Below are positions 10,526-19,418 of a stretch of 64,000 nucleotides of DNA, one piece after another. Positions within the stretch are counted from its first letter, which is position 1. Every line of letters starts with the position of its first letter. The stretch is from Pleurocapsa minor GSE-CHR-MK 17-07R (GTDB taxonomy: Bacteria; Chloroflexota; Anaerolineae; Aggregatilineales; Phototrophicaceae), in assembly GCA_019359125.1 (NCBI GenBank), contig JAHHHY010000001.1, forward strand, positions 372,001-436,000, written 5' to 3'. The position numbers were made by a program, and so were the translations under genes. A model generated the notes under the pieces. It had not been told where the DNA came from and did no database searches. It was given only the letters and a program-made list of their open reading frames with translations.

Positions 10526-11812
10526 TCAGCTGTTTGCCACGTGCGCCCTGGCCATTTGCAGGAACTGGATCATCTCGCTGACAGCGGTCGTTTCCTGAGG
10601 CGCGAGCGAGATGGCGGATTGGTACATCTGCGCTGCCATGGCATAGTTCCGGTGCGCGTAATAGGCATTCGCCGCGAGGTGATAGACGCGGTAATCGCTG
10701 ATGATCTCGCCATCTTTTTCAGCGGTGGCCAGCATGCGCTCCACCGCGGCAATCGCTTTCGCGTAGTCATGCTGAGCATAATAACAGCGGGCCACGCGAT
10801 AATACAGCGAAAGTTCCCACGGGTGGTAGGGGTTGTATTGCAGAGCCGCCAGATAAGCGGCCAACGCGGGCTGCCCCTGTCCGTTACGCCAGTAGGCGTC
10901 ACCGAGCATTTCGTGCGCGCGCGACCAGGTGACGTCGATACCGGTCGGCTTGACGCTGGCCTGGGTGAACTGCTGCACATAGCCGATCACGTCGCGTTCG
11001 CGGCCGGTAATCTGGGCGGCAATTTCCGCGGCGGAGAACGCGGCATCCGCCAGGCTGAGCCGATTCTGAGCAGACTGCTGTGACGCGATGCTGACGGCCA
11101 TCTCGGCCGATGAAAGCGCGGCCGACAGGTTCATCATATCGCGCAGCACACGCCCGCGCAGGGTGTACACCTGTGCCAGCCACATACGCGGTTCGCCCGT
11201 GGGGTAGGTGTCGATGGCTTTGTTGAGAAAGCCGAGCGCACGCCCCAGGTCGCGGTTTTCGTAGAAATGCAGAAAACCCAGGCGTTCATAGCAGTACGAG
11301 GTGTGATTCACGGCCAGGGCTGGGCTGAGCAGCGACAGCTCCAGCAGGTGCAGCGCATCCGCCGGGCGATTCTGCGTCATCAGCAGACGGGCATGCTGAT
11401 ACTGCACCCAGCCCAGATTTTCATAATCGGGAAATTCCGCTTCAATGCGCTCGTAGGTTTCGAGGGCGGCGGCTGTGTCGGCGCGATCGGCAAAGCCCAT
11501 CTGAACCAGCTCATAACGCGCCAGATAACAGTCGCCCAGCAGCTCAAGGTATTCAGGCTGCCCGTTGAGCGAGGCATCCTGCTCCACGGCCATGCGCAGG
11601 TCTTCCAGGGCGCTGTCAATTCTTGTCGAGACCAGGCGTGCCCTGGCCCGGAGCATGTATCCGGCGCCCAGCATGCGCGGATCGGTCTCTATGCGCAGCA
11701 ACCGCGCCAGGACGACTTCAGCGCGCTTGGCATCGCCACGAATCAGCAGCAGATCAACCTCGGGCAGTAGTTCGGATGAACGCATAAACGCATGATGCTC
11801 CACTGTTGGCAT
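10526..11812 (-). CDS. TPR-repeat protein, unknown function
   Basis: A 428-residue soluble protein made almost wholly of tetratricopeptide-like helix pairs. Clear units include [20 protein letters not shown], the block around [20 protein letters not shown], and the C-terminal set [18 protein letters not shown] and [18 protein letters not shown]. There is no signal peptide, transmembrane segment or enzyme domain. The ATG at 11812 is used; an ATG nine codons inside (11785) is an alternative. TPR proteins act as scaffolds, but the partner cannot be seen. It sits 40 bases before trmFO and has its own promoter candidate. Confidence 0.8.
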   Translation of the reverse strand: MPTVEHHAFMRSSELLPEVDLLLIRGDAKRAEVVLARLLRIETDPRMLGAGYMLRARARLVSTRIDSALEDLRMAVEQDASLNGQPEYLELLGDCYLARYELVQMGFADRADTAAALETYERIEAEFPDYENLGWVQYQHARLLMTQNRPADALHLLELSLLSPALAVNHTSYCYERLGFLHFYENRDLGRALGFLNKAIDTYPTGEPRMWLAQVYTLRGRVLRDMMNLSAALSSAEMAVSIASQQSAQNRLSLADAAFSAAEIAAQITGRERDVIGYVQQFTQASVKPTGIDVTWSRAHEMLGDAYWRNGQGQPALAAYLAALQYNPYHPWELSLYYRVARCYYAQHDYAKAIAAVERMLATAEKDGEIISDYRVYHLAANAYYAHRNYAMAAQMYQSAISLAPQETTAVSEMIQFLQMARAHVANS

Positions 11813-11821
11813 ACACGCAGT

Positions 11822-11827
11822 ATTATA
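11822..11827 (-). promoter_or_regulatory. Candidate -10 element for the TPR gene group
   Basis: A perfect TATAAT on the minus strand, only 10 bases before the ATG at 11812. A transcript starting 6-7 bases downstream would be nearly leaderless for that ATG, or have a 30-base leader for the inner ATG at 11785. No good -35 is visible. Confidence 0.45.
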
Positions 11828-11860
11828 GCCGAAAACGCAGTGGGCGGCTGAACCTGAGGG

Positions 11861-11896
11861 AAAACACGACGGGGAACCTGCATCAGGTTCCCCGTC
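11861..11896 (-). terminator. Terminator after fabF
   Basis: A perfect 13-bp GC-rich stem (11868-11880 with 11884-11896, GACGGGGAACCTG type) with a 3-base loop. On the minus strand it is followed by GTGTTTTCC. It lies 29 bases after the fabF stop and separates plsX-fabF from the TPR-trmFO group. Confidence 0.75.
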
Positions 11897-11924
11897 ACGA
11901 TAGGGCTAAGCGGGAATCTTTGTC

Positions 11925-13187
11925 CTAGACGGCACCCACAACGATGGACGCGTTTTGCCCGCCCAGACCAAAGCTGTTCGAGAGCACATAACGCAGACCC
12001 TTCACGGCGCGCGCGACATTGGGCACATAGTCCAGGTCGCAGTCCGGATCCGGGGTGTCGTAGTTGATGGTCGGGTGCAGCACCTGATCGACCAGTGAGC
12101 GCACGCAGGCAATCAGCTCGATAGCGCCAGAGCCGCCCAGCGCGTGTCCCATCATCGACTTGGTGGAGCTGACCGGAATATTATAGGCCTGCTCGCCAAA
12201 CAGTCGCTTGATGGCCAGCGTCTCCATGATGTCGTTGGTGGGTGTCGATGACCCGTGCGCATTGATGTAGCCGATTTCGTCCAGCTCCAGCTTGGCATCA
12301 GCCACGGCCCACTTCATCGAGCGGAAGGCGCCTTTGCCTTCGGGGTCGAGCGCCGCCACGTGATAGGCATCCGAGGCAGAGGCATGGCCCAGCACTTCGG
12401 CATAGATGCGGGCGCCGCGCTTGAGCGCGTGCTGCAGGCTTTCGAGTACGAAGATTGCGCCGCCTTCGCTGAGGACAAAGCCCGAGCGATTTTTGTCAAA
12501 CGGACGGCTGGCGGTTTCCGGGCTGTCTTCGTGCCCCGTGACGAGCGCATCCATCGCCTCGAAACCAGCCAGCGTGTAATCCTGGAAGATCGCTTCCATG
12601 CCACCAGCGAGGATCAGGTCAGCGCGGCCGTTACGGATGTAGTCAGCGGCTTCACCGACCGACTGCGTGCCCGACGCGCAGGCGTTCACCGGCGAGTTGA
12701 GCGGGCCAAATGTGCGCATAAAGCGGCTGACGTAATGCGAGGGCATATTCGGCAGCGACTGAATTAGACCCATCGGGTTCGGGCGGCGGAATCCCCCGGT
12801 CTTGTATTTGAAGGTGGCGCCTTCGGCCATTTCGTGCGGGCCCAGCGCGGTGCCGATGACGGTGCCGCAGCGTTCGCCTTCTTCTTCGATCTGGGCAGGC
12901 GAGAGGCCCGCATCAGCCACGGCCTCGGTGGCAGCAGCGACAGCAAACTGGCTGACGCGCCCCATGCGCCGGGCTTCTTTGTGATCAATGTATTTCAGCG
13001 GGTCAAATCCACGGACTTCGCCGCCATATTTCACGGGGACGTGTTCGATCGGAATGGTTTCAACATGGCGGATACCCGACTTGCCTGCGACCAGGCCATC
13101 CCAGAGTTCTTTTGCATTCCCCAGAGCGGTGACCGCTCCCATGCCCGTAATGACTACGCGCGGACGACCATGCCGTAATAGTTCCAT
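11925..13187 (-). CDS. fabF: 3-oxoacyl-[acyl-carrier-protein] synthase II FabF
   Basis: A 420-residue condensing enzyme that elongates acyl-ACP with malonyl-ACP in fatty-acid synthesis. The thiolase fold carries the catalytic triad: Cys170 in VNACASGTQS, His311 in INAHGSSTPTND and His348 in MMGHALGGSG, with Lys343 just before. The C-terminal SNSFGLGGQNASIVV is also diagnostic. AGGG precedes the ATG. It follows plsX by 57 bases on the same strand; the gap holds a small palindrome (CGGCAC-ACAT-GTGCCG). No acpP, fabD or fabG is in the window. Confidence 0.97.
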   Translation of the reverse strand: MELLRHGRPRVVITGMGAVTALGNAKELWDGLVAGKSGIRHVETIPIEHVPVKYGGEVRGFDPLKYIDHKEARRMGRVSQFAVAAATEAVADAGLSPAQIEEEGERCGTVIGTALGPHEMAEGATFKYKTGGFRRPNPMGLIQSLPNMPSHYVSRFMRTFGPLNSPVNACASGTQSVGEAADYIRNGRADLILAGGMEAIFQDYTLAGFEAMDALVTGHEDSPETASRPFDKNRSGFVLSEGGAIFVLESLQHALKRGARIYAEVLGHASASDAYHVAALDPEGKGAFRSMKWAVADAKLELDEIGYINAHGSSTPTNDIMETLAIKRLFGEQAYNIPVSSTKSMMGHALGGSGAIELIACVRSLVDQVLHPTINYDTPDPDCDLDYVPNVARAVKGLRYVLSNSFGLGGQNASIVVGAV

Positions 13188-13244
13188 ACATTATCCCTGC
13201 GACGGCACATGTGTGCCGCCTCTCCCTTCCCAAGTGTGTCCGGC

Positions 13245-14264
13245 TTACAGTTCTTCAGACGCGGCCGCCGCGGTGCTGCTTACACCCTCGCGGATGGCAG
13301 CAATCAGGTTGCCCTGAACCGCAGTTCTCGCCTGGCGAATCGCGTTTTTGATCGCGTTGGCGTTGGATCTGCCGTGTCCGATAATAACAACACCGTCCAC
13401 TCCCAAAAGAGGCGCGCCGCCGATTTCAAAGGGATCAATTGCTTTGCGCACGCGGCGGAAAGCCGGTTTTGCCAGCAGCCCCCCCAGCTTCGACGGGAGA
13501 TCGGCCATCATTTCCTGGCGTATGACCTGCACCAGTGTGCTGGTGGAGGCCTCCATCGTCTTGATGAGGATATTGCCCACGAAGCCGTCCGCCACCACGA
13601 CGTCCACGCTGCCTTTGAACAGGTCCTTGGGCTCGACATTGCCGACGAAATTCAGGTCTGAGGCTTCTATCAGGTGGGCTGATTCACGAATCAGCTCGTT
13701 GCCTTTGCTTTCTTCCTCACCGTTTGCCAGCAGGGCAACGCGCGGATTATCGATTTTGAAGGCGAAACGCGCGTAGGCGCTGCTCATGATGGCAAACTGA
13801 AGCATCCAGTCCGGCTTGCAGTCCGCGTTCGCGCCGACATCCGCGCAGATGATGCTGTGGCCATTTAAGGTAATTACGGTGCTCAGCGAGGGGCGCTTCA
13901 CGCCCTTGATACGCTTGAGGGTGTACAGTGTGGCGATGGACAGCGCCGCGCCTGTGTTGCCTGCGGTGACGAAAGCGTCAGCCTGCGTATTCTTGACGAG
14001 GTTCATCCCGACATGCATCGAGGACTCTGGCTTGAGCTTGCCTACGGTGCTCGCTTTGTCTTCCATGGTGACTGCTTCGGAAGCATGCACGACTTCCAGC
14101 GACAGGCCGCTGGTCTCGTGTTTGGCCAGCTCGGCGCGTATCCGGGGCTCGTCGCCCACCAGGATAATCGTATCTTTATATTCGCGTGCAGCCAGCACTG
14201 CCCCTGCCACATCGGGCACCGGGCAGGTATCGCTTCCCATCGCATCAAGTGCGATACGCATCAT
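13245..14264 (-). CDS. plsX: Phosphate acyltransferase PlsX
   Basis: A 339-residue enzyme that makes acyl-phosphate from acyl-ACP for phospholipid synthesis. The start at 14264 (MMRIALDAMGSD) matches the family, and AAGGA lies 8 bases upstream. An open frame continues further but would run through the tRNA-Leu promoter and gene, so it is rejected. Diagnostic features are the N-terminal RIALDAMG, VTAGNTGA, ADVGANADCKPDWM, VVADGFVGN and LGVDGVVIIGHG. It is divergent from tRNA-Leu and is transcribed ahead of fabF. Confidence 0.97.
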   Translation of the reverse strand: MMRIALDAMGSDTCPVPDVAGAVLAAREYKDTIILVGDEPRIRAELAKHETSGLSLEVVHASEAVTMEDKASTVGKLKPESSMHVGMNLVKNTQADAFVTAGNTGAALSIATLYTLKRIKGVKRPSLSTVITLNGHSIICADVGANADCKPDWMLQFAIMSSAYARFAFKIDNPRVALLANGEEESKGNELIRESAHLIEASDLNFVGNVEPKDLFKGSVDVVVADGFVGNILIKTMEASTSTLVQVIRQEMMADLPSKLGGLLAKPAFRRVRKAIDPFEIGGAPLLGVDGVVIIGHGRSNANAIKNAIRQARTAVQGNLIAAIREGVSSTAAAASEEL

Positions 14265-14326
14265 CTCTCTCATCCTTTGGTCAGCAGAGGTTGATGTCAG
14301 TAAAGGTTGTGGACATGTATACAGCA

Positions 14327-14354
14327 TTGACAGCATATAGCGCACGGGTATAAT
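14327..14354 (+). promoter_or_regulatory. Consensus sigma-70-type promoter of tRNA-Leu
   Basis: TTGACA (14327-14332), a 16-base spacer, then TATAAT (14349-14354). Both hexamers match consensus exactly. The tRNA-Leu gene starts 12 bases downstream. This is the strongest promoter visible in the window. Confidence 0.88.
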
Positions 14355-14365
14355 ACCACGCATTC

Positions 14366-14447
14366 GTCTCGGTGGCGGAATTGGCAGACGCGTACGCTTG
14401 AGGTGTGTATGCCGCAAGGCGTGGAGGTTCGAGTCCTCTCCGAGACA
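14366..14447 (+). tRNA. tRNA-Leu (anticodon GAG)
   Basis: An 82-base class II tRNA. The acceptor stem GTCTCGG pairs with CCGAGAC, and the discriminator is A. The D-arm region is GCGGAATTGGCAGACGC. The anticodon stem TACGC/GTGTA encloses the loop TTGAGGT, giving GAG (reads CUC/CUU). A long variable arm (TGCCGCAAGGCG) and a T-arm with GGTTCGAGTCC follow. CCA is not encoded. Confidence 0.95.
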
Positions 14448-14450
14448 CAC

Positions 14451-14485
14451 AGACCTGTGATCTTTTGATTACAGGTCTTTTTTTT
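14451..14485 (+). terminator. Intrinsic terminator after tRNA-Leu
   Basis: Stem AGACCTGT (14451-14458) with ACAGGTCT (14471-14478), extended by an inner ATC/GAT, and followed by a run of eight T. It starts 4 bases after the mature tRNA end. Confidence 0.92.
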
Positions 14486-14563
14486 GCCTAAGTCGTTTAC
14501 ACTGATGTAGACTTGCAGGTACGCGAGAAGCGTTTGAATATTCACCACTGAGGGGAAGCCCGA

Positions 14564-15733
14564 ATGAGCGCATCAAGGACAGAAGCGTTACAGAAAGCTT
14601 TTGAGCTGTTGGAGTCGAACCAGGACGCCGCGGCGCTGGAGCTGCTGGAACCGCTGCTTCGCCAGTATCCGGATGATGCTGATGCCTGGTGGATTTACTC
14701 ACATGCCGTCACGTCCCCCGTCGAGGCGCGCCGTGCGCTGGGGAATGTGCTGCGGATTGACCCGAACTATCCAGAAGCCGCAGAGCTGATGCGTCAGCTT
14801 GAGATCGAGAACCCGGATGTCGTGCCTGCTGCGCCCGATTTGCCTGAAGTCCCTGAAGTCGATGCTGCCTCTGTCATTGATGAAGAACCGGAATTCCTGA
14901 GCGAGACACCTTCGGCACGCCCTGTGGTGCCGTCGGCTGCTGCTTACCCTGAGCCGACGCCACAACGGTCGCGGTTCCCGTGGTGGATTGCGGCTGTCGT
15001 GGCCATTGTCGCACTCGTGATTGTGGTGCTGCTGCTGATGCGCCCGAGCGAGGACGGAACGCAGGTCGCCAGCGCGACAGACGCGCCGACTGCTACTCCG
15101 ACGACTGAAGTTATCGCCGAAACGACGCCTGAAGAACAGGTCGTGCTGCCGGTCGATCCGACGAACGAGCCGGAAGCCGTGGTGACCGATGCTGTCGTGC
15201 CTGAAGAGCCGACGGTTCAGGTTGAGGTGGTCGCCACGGACGCGGCACCAGTGATGGATCCCACTGCTGATGCGCAGGTGGCCCCGACCGTTGAGCAGAT
15301 GATTGAACCGACCGCTGAGCAGATCGTCGAGACCGATGCGACGCTGGCGGTGGTCGTAGAGCCGCTGCCGACCGTGACGACACTGTCCGCCGAGAATCCG
15401 CTGGAGGCCGTGCAGTCGACGCTGGCCGGGGCAGGGCTGGCTGATTTCACTGTGGCTGGCGCGCAGACATCTGCTGGAAATGCCTATCAGGTCTCGGTCT
15501 GCTCTGCGGAAGGCGTGGAACTGCGTAATGTGCTGCTGACCTCGATGGTCGCACTGGCCAGCGCGACGCCGGTCATGCCCGCTGACGTGACCGCTATTTC
15601 TACGCGCATCGTGAGCTGCACGGACAGCAGTCAGGTGCTGCGCGTCATTGTTTCCTCGCGTGCAGACGCGGAGGCTTTCATCCGTGGGGAGCTGACCCAG
15701 GAACAATTCGCGGCCTTCTGGTTGTCACAATAG
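14564..15733 (+). CDS. TPR-domain protein with one transmembrane helix and Thr/Glu/Pro-rich region
   Basis: A 389-residue membrane-anchored protein of unknown function. Residues 1-80 form a short TPR-like cytosolic domain (ALQKAFELLESNQDAAALEL, then LGNVLRIDPNYPEAAELM). A Pro/Glu-rich spacer leads to a single transmembrane helix at about 139-159 (WWIAAVVAIVALVIVVLLLM). The outer part begins with a Thr/Pro/Glu/Val-rich stretch (about 165-275) and ends with a compact domain of about 110 residues containing two cysteines (VSVCSAEG, IVSCTDSS). This layout is common in Chloroflexota-type genomes. No neighbour suggests a role. Confidence 0.75.
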   Translation: MSASRTEALQKAFELLESNQDAAALELLEPLLRQYPDDADAWWIYSHAVTSPVEARRALGNVLRIDPNYPEAAELMRQLEIENPDVVPAAPDLPEVPEVDAASVIDEEPEFLSETPSARPVVPSAAAYPEPTPQRSRFPWWIAAVVAIVALVIVVLLLMRPSEDGTQVASATDAPTATPTTEVIAETTPEEQVVLPVDPTNEPEAVVTDAVVPEEPTVQVEVVATDAAPVMDPTADAQVAPTVEQMIEPTAEQIVETDATLAVVVEPLPTVTTLSAENPLEAVQSTLAGAGLADFTVAGAQTSAGNAYQVSVCSAEGVELRNVLLTSMVALASATPVMPADVTAISTRIVSCTDSSQVLRVIVSSRADAEAFIRGELTQEQFAAFWLSQ

Positions 15734-15777
15734 CCTGGGGGTTCAACGTAGCTGAAAGACCCAATGTAAAGCCGGTG

Positions 15778-15811
15778 AAACGGGTGACTCAGGGATGAGT
15801 CACCCGTTTTT
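15778..15811. terminator. Bidirectional terminator overlapping a stop codon
   Basis: Stem AAACGGGTGACTCA (15778-15791) with TGAGTCACCCGTTT (15796-15809), loop GGGA, then further T on the plus side. It ends the plus-strand TPR gene. The minus-strand kinase gene terminates inside it: its TGA is at 15802-15800. Confidence 0.85.
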
Positions 15812-17446
15812 TGTCTGGCTTGTCACGGTGATGGACTTGAAGACCGGCAGCTTGATGGTGAACGTGCTGCCCTTTCCGGGCTTGCTGGCGACATCAATGG
15901 TGCCGTTGTGGGCCTCAATGATGCCGTGGCAGACGAACAGGCCGAGTCCCGTCCCGTTGGGCTTGGTGCTGTAGAATGGGTCGAACAGCCTGGACAGGCT
16001 TTCCGGCGCGATACCCAGGCCGCTGTCGGCCACTTCGATGTAGATGGCATCATTCTTCTCATAGGTCCTTAGCGTGAGGGTGCCCCCTCGTGGCATGGCC
16101 GCTTGTGCGTTGAGGAACATGTTCATGAAGACCTGTTCGATCTGGTCTTTGCTGCCATGCATGGGCGCTGTCGCCCTAAAGTCCCTGACGATGTCGATGC
16201 GTTCGTGCTGGAAGAATTTATTGTTCAGCGAAATGACCGCTTCCAGTACTTCGTTGACATCGATCAGGCTGAGTTCAGTGTCTTTGTCGCGCGAGAATTC
16301 CAGCAGGCGCGACACAATACGGCGGATGCGCTCGATGCTGGTCTGGATGATCTCGACCGATTCTCGGTCATACTCGACCCGTCGGTCTTCCATGTCTTCC
16401 ACAATGCCTTCCAGCAGCGTGCGGATCGGCATGAGGGGGTTGTTGATTTCATGGGCGATGCTGGCGGCCAGATGCCCGATAGAGGCCAGCTTTTCAGAGC
16501 GCAGCAGCATCTTCTGCGCAGATTCCAGCGCCTCGGTGCGCTCGGCTACCATCGTCTCCAGCAGTGATGCATAGTTGATCTGCTGCTGGTAAAGCTGGGC
16601 ATTGTGCAGCGCCAGGCTGAGCTGACGCAGGATGCCGCCGCATAATTGCAGATGATACGGGCTGAAAGTGATGTTGTCGCCAATGACGGCGATGCGGCCA
16701 ATTGACTCATTCCCGTGGCGCAGCTCGGCCACGATGCCGCATTCACAGCAGTTGAGGAGGCGCGTATCGGAAGAGGACCAGGCGCGCATTTCACCGTGAA
16801 AGCTCGCGCTCAGGATGTCGTGGATCAGGTCTGGCTCGTAGCTGCGATTGCTGATGGCGGTGCGGAAATACGTGCGCGAGACCTCGCTGGGATCGCCTTT
16901 ATAGAGCACAATTGCGGCGCAGTCACCAGGCAGCAGGTCAAGAAACAGGCTGGGCGCCAGGTCGAGCAGCTCAGGGATGGCCAGATGCTGATTGAGCACT
17001 TCGGTCGCATTGAGCATGACTTCCAGCTCGCGCGAGCGGCGCTCCAGCGCCTCCTCCAGTTTGCGGCCGCGAATCTTGCTCTGGGCGCGCGCGATCAGTT
17101 CCTGCGGCGCGAAAGGCTTGTAGACGTAGTCATCGGCACCCAGGCCGAGTCCCTTGGCGACGTCTTCCGGCGTGCGGGCATTGGCCGTGATGAGGATGAT
17201 GGGGATGGCGACGGTGCGTGAATTGTCTTTCAGCGTCTTCAACACTTCAAACCCGTTCATGCCCGGCATGAGGATGTCGAGCAGGATCAGGTCCGGGGTG
17301 TGAATGTTGGCATAGTTCAGCGCGTCTGGGCCGTTATTGACACGGGCCACACGAAAGCCTTCTCGCGTGAAGACATGCTCCATCATGATAGTCGTGTTGA
17401 CTTCGTCGTCCACAATCAGGACGAGTGGTGCGTTCTCGGTTGTCAT
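15800..17446 (-). CDS. Response-regulator/histidine-kinase hybrid (REC-GAF-like-HisKA-HATPase)
   Basis: A 548-residue cytosolic signalling protein. GGGAG lies 5 bases before the chosen ATG (MTTENAP). An N-terminal receiver domain (about residues 5-130) has the phosphorylatable Asp57 in LLDILMPG and the conserved Lys in YKPFAP. A GAF-like sensor region (about 150-285) follows, with an unusual cysteine cluster CCEC (233-236). HisKA has SIAHEINNPL with His332, and HATPase_c has GLGIAP and GTGLGLFV boxes. Having the receiver first means its kinase activity may be set by an upstream kinase. No partner is adjacent. The gene shares a bidirectional terminator with its convergent neighbour. Confidence 0.93.
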   Translation of the reverse strand: MTTENAPLVLIVDDEVNTTIMMEHVFTREGFRVARVNNGPDALNYANIHTPDLILLDILMPGMNGFEVLKTLKDNSRTVAIPIILITANARTPEDVAKGLGLGADDYVYKPFAPQELIARAQSKIRGRKLEEALERRSRELEVMLNATEVLNQHLAIPELLDLAPSLFLDLLPGDCAAIVLYKGDPSEVSRTYFRTAISNRSYEPDLIHDILSASFHGEMRAWSSSDTRLLNCCECGIVAELRHGNESIGRIAVIGDNITFSPYHLQLCGGILRQLSLALHNAQLYQQQINYASLLETMVAERTEALESAQKMLLRSEKLASIGHLAASIAHEINNPLMPIRTLLEGIVEDMEDRRVEYDRESVEIIQTSIERIRRIVSRLLEFSRDKDTELSLIDVNEVLEAVISLNNKFFQHERIDIVRDFRATAPMHGSKDQIEQVFMNMFLNAQAAMPRGGTLTLRTYEKNDAIYIEVADSGLGIAPESLSRLFDPFYSTKPNGTGLGLFVCHGIIEAHNGTIDVASKPGKGSTFTIKLPVFKSITVTSQTKNG

Positions 17447-17541
17447 GCGCGCTCCCATTCCATGCGCGTGTTGACGATGCTACACTATATGTTACTCTGA
17501 TTATTCTGATCGCTGACTAAGAGCAGAATTGAGCTTTCTGT

Positions 17542-18759
17542 ATGAATTCCAGATCCAGGATGATAGTGCGCGCCGTCGTTACGGGATTGCTGTCTGGCGT
17601 GGTGCTGGCACTGGTCTTTGCTGCCGGGTTTTTCACGCGTGACGCGCTGTCTGTGCGCGGCCTGCTGACGGGTGCTGCCAGCGCGCAGGGGCAGGATTAC
17701 GCCCTGCTGGACGAAGTGCAGGCGCTGGTGGATGACCATTTCGTGCGCCCGCAGCCAGACTATCAGGTGCGGCAGTATGGCGCGGTGCGCGGGATGCTGG
17801 GCACGCTGAATGACCCGTTCACCTTCTTCATCGATCCGCCGGTGGCACAGAGTGAGTCTGACGTGCTGGCAGGGACATATGGTGGTGTGGGCGTGCAGAT
17901 CCGGCGCACGGAGAACGGGGAATTGCTGTTGTATCCGTTTGCGGACAGCTCGGCTGCTGCCGCGGGCATTGAGGATGGGGATCGTCTGATTGCCGTCAAC
18001 GAGATGACCGTGGATACCTCGATGCAGGCAGACGTGCTGGACCAGATGCTGCGCGGCGAAGTGCGCGACGGAAATGGCGTCACGCTGACGGTGCTTCGGG
18101 CGGCAGATGGAGCGGAATTCTCTGCGTTCGTGCCCTTTGCGCCGGTCAATGTGCCTTCGCTGGTGTGGCGCATGCTGCCGGAGGATGCCCGCCTGGGCTA
18201 TATGCAGATCATGCGCTTCACCAATCGCACGCCAGACGAACTGGAACAGGCGCTGACAGAGCTGCGCGCAAGCGGGGCACAGGCGCTGGTGCTGGACATG
18301 CGCAATAATGCCGGCGGCCTGCTGACCGAGTCGATTGAAGTGGCGGATGCCTTTCTGGACAGCGGCGTGATCGTGTATCAGCGTACGCCACGTGGCGAGC
18401 AGACGTTCGAGAGCAGCCCTGGCGGGCCCGGCAGCGATCTGCCGCTGGTGATTCTGGTGAACGGGGGCACAGCCAGCGGGGCAGAGCTGGTGGCGGGCGC
18501 ACTGGTCGACAATGACCGTGCGATCATGATCGGCCAGCGGACCTATGGCAAGGGGACGGTGCAGCAGATTTTTCCGCTGAGTGATGGCTCATCGCTGCAT
18601 GTGACGTCTTCAGAGTGGTTTACGCCCGCACGGCAACCGCTGGATCAGGCAGGGCTGACGCCCGATATCGATATGATCCCGAATGCTGAAGGGCGCGATG
18701 TGGAACTTGGTGAAGCGATTCGTCAGCTGGACACGCTTCTGAATGGGACAGGTAGTTAA
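17542..18759 (+). CDS. C-terminal processing peptidase, S41 family (CtpA-like)
   Basis: A 405-residue extracytoplasmic serine protease. An N-terminal membrane/signal segment (about residues 8-30) is followed by a linker, a PDZ domain (about 105-190, with GGVGVQIRR and AGIEDGDRLIAVN) and the S41 catalytic domain. The nucleophile is Ser312 in NGGTASGAEL and the general-base Lys is Lys337 in TYGKGTVQ. VLDMRNNAGG is the usual substrate-cleft strand. Such enzymes trim or degrade C-termini of exported proteins, including ones tagged by tmRNA. That is of note because smpB follows 6 bases later on the same strand. Confidence 0.95.
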   Translation: MNSRSRMIVRAVVTGLLSGVVLALVFAAGFFTRDALSVRGLLTGAASAQGQDYALLDEVQALVDDHFVRPQPDYQVRQYGAVRGMLGTLNDPFTFFIDPPVAQSESDVLAGTYGGVGVQIRRTENGELLLYPFADSSAAAAGIEDGDRLIAVNEMTVDTSMQADVLDQMLRGEVRDGNGVTLTVLRAADGAEFSAFVPFAPVNVPSLVWRMLPEDARLGYMQIMRFTNRTPDELEQALTELRASGAQALVLDMRNNAGGLLTESIEVADAFLDSGVIVYQRTPRGEQTFESSPGGPGSDLPLVILVNGGTASGAELVAGALVDNDRAIMIGQRTYGKGTVQQIFPLSDGSSLHVTSSEWFTPARQPLDQAGLTPDIDMIPNAEGRDVELGEAIRQLDTLLNGTGS

Positions 18760-18765
18760 GGAAAC

Positions 18766-19236
18766 ATGGCAGAAAGTGGAAGAAAGATCGTCGCCCGGAA
18801 CCGCAAAGCGAGCTTTAATTTTTCGCTGGAGGAGACGTTTGATGCGGGGCTGGTGCTGACGGGTGCAGAAATCAAGTCAATTCGGCAGAACCGTGTGAAT
18901 TTCCAGGACGGGTTCGTGGAAGAGCGCGACGGCGAGATGTGGCTGATGGGGGTGCATATTTCGCCCTATGAGCAGTCTGGCACCTATGGCGCATTTAACC
19001 CGGACCGTGCCCGCAAGCTGCTGCTGCACAAGCGCGAAATCCGTCAGATCGGGGCAAAGATTCGTGAGCGCGGTTATACCTGCGTGCCGACGATGATTTT
19101 CCTGGAGCGCGGCAAGGCGAAAGTGCAGATTGCGCTGGCGAAAGGCAAGAAGCTGTATGACAAGCGCGCTGATATGGCCAAGCGCGACAGTGACCGCGAG
19201 ATTCGCCAGCGGCTGAAGGAACGCAATTACGATTAG
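18766..19236 (+). CDS. smpB: SsrA-binding protein SmpB
   Basis: A 156-residue RNA-binding protein that delivers tmRNA to stalled ribosomes. It has the family core: IVARNRKASFNFSLEETFDAGLVLTGAEIKSIR (given here only as the span of residues 7-40), NFQDGFVEERDGEMWL, and HISPYEQSG. The C-terminal basic tail KLYDKRADMAKRDSDREI is also typical. The gene begins 6 bases after the CtpA-like protease. No tmRNA gene was recognised within the window. Confidence 0.98.
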   Translation: MAESGRKIVARNRKASFNFSLEETFDAGLVLTGAEIKSIRQNRVNFQDGFVEERDGEMWLMGVHISPYEQSGTYGAFNPDRARKLLLHKREIRQIGAKIRERGYTCVPTMIFLERGKAKVQIALAKGKKLYDKRADMAKRDSDREIRQRLKERNYD

Positions 19237-19291
19237 CGATTTGCCACTTTCTCCCGTGAGCGATTCACGCTAGAATGTTGCTGATGGATGG

Positions 19292-19364
19292 GCGCCCATA
19301 GCGCAGCGGATAGAGCACTGGTCTTCGGAACCAGCGGTCGGGGGTTCGAATCCCTCTGGGCGCG
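19292..19364 (+). tRNA. tRNA-Arg (anticodon TCG)
   Basis: A 73-base tRNA with acceptor stem GCGCCCA/TGGGCGC and discriminator G. The anticodon stem CTGGT/ACCAG closes the loop CTTCGGA, giving TCG (reads CGA). The T-loop is GGGGGTTCGAATCCC. CCA is not encoded. A TAGAAT lies 16 bases upstream but no clear -35 is present. Confidence 0.95.
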
Positions 19365-19418
19365 CAAATTCCATCTTGCACACCATCGTGTGTGCCACTA
19401 AAATTTCTGTCGTGGCCT

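Noticed and set aside
14265-14450. A 62-codon N-terminal extension of plsX running antisense across tRNA-Leu
   Set aside because: It covers a certain tRNA gene and its consensus promoter, adds no conserved sequence, and the internal ATG pair at 14264 has a good ribosome-binding site and matches the family start.
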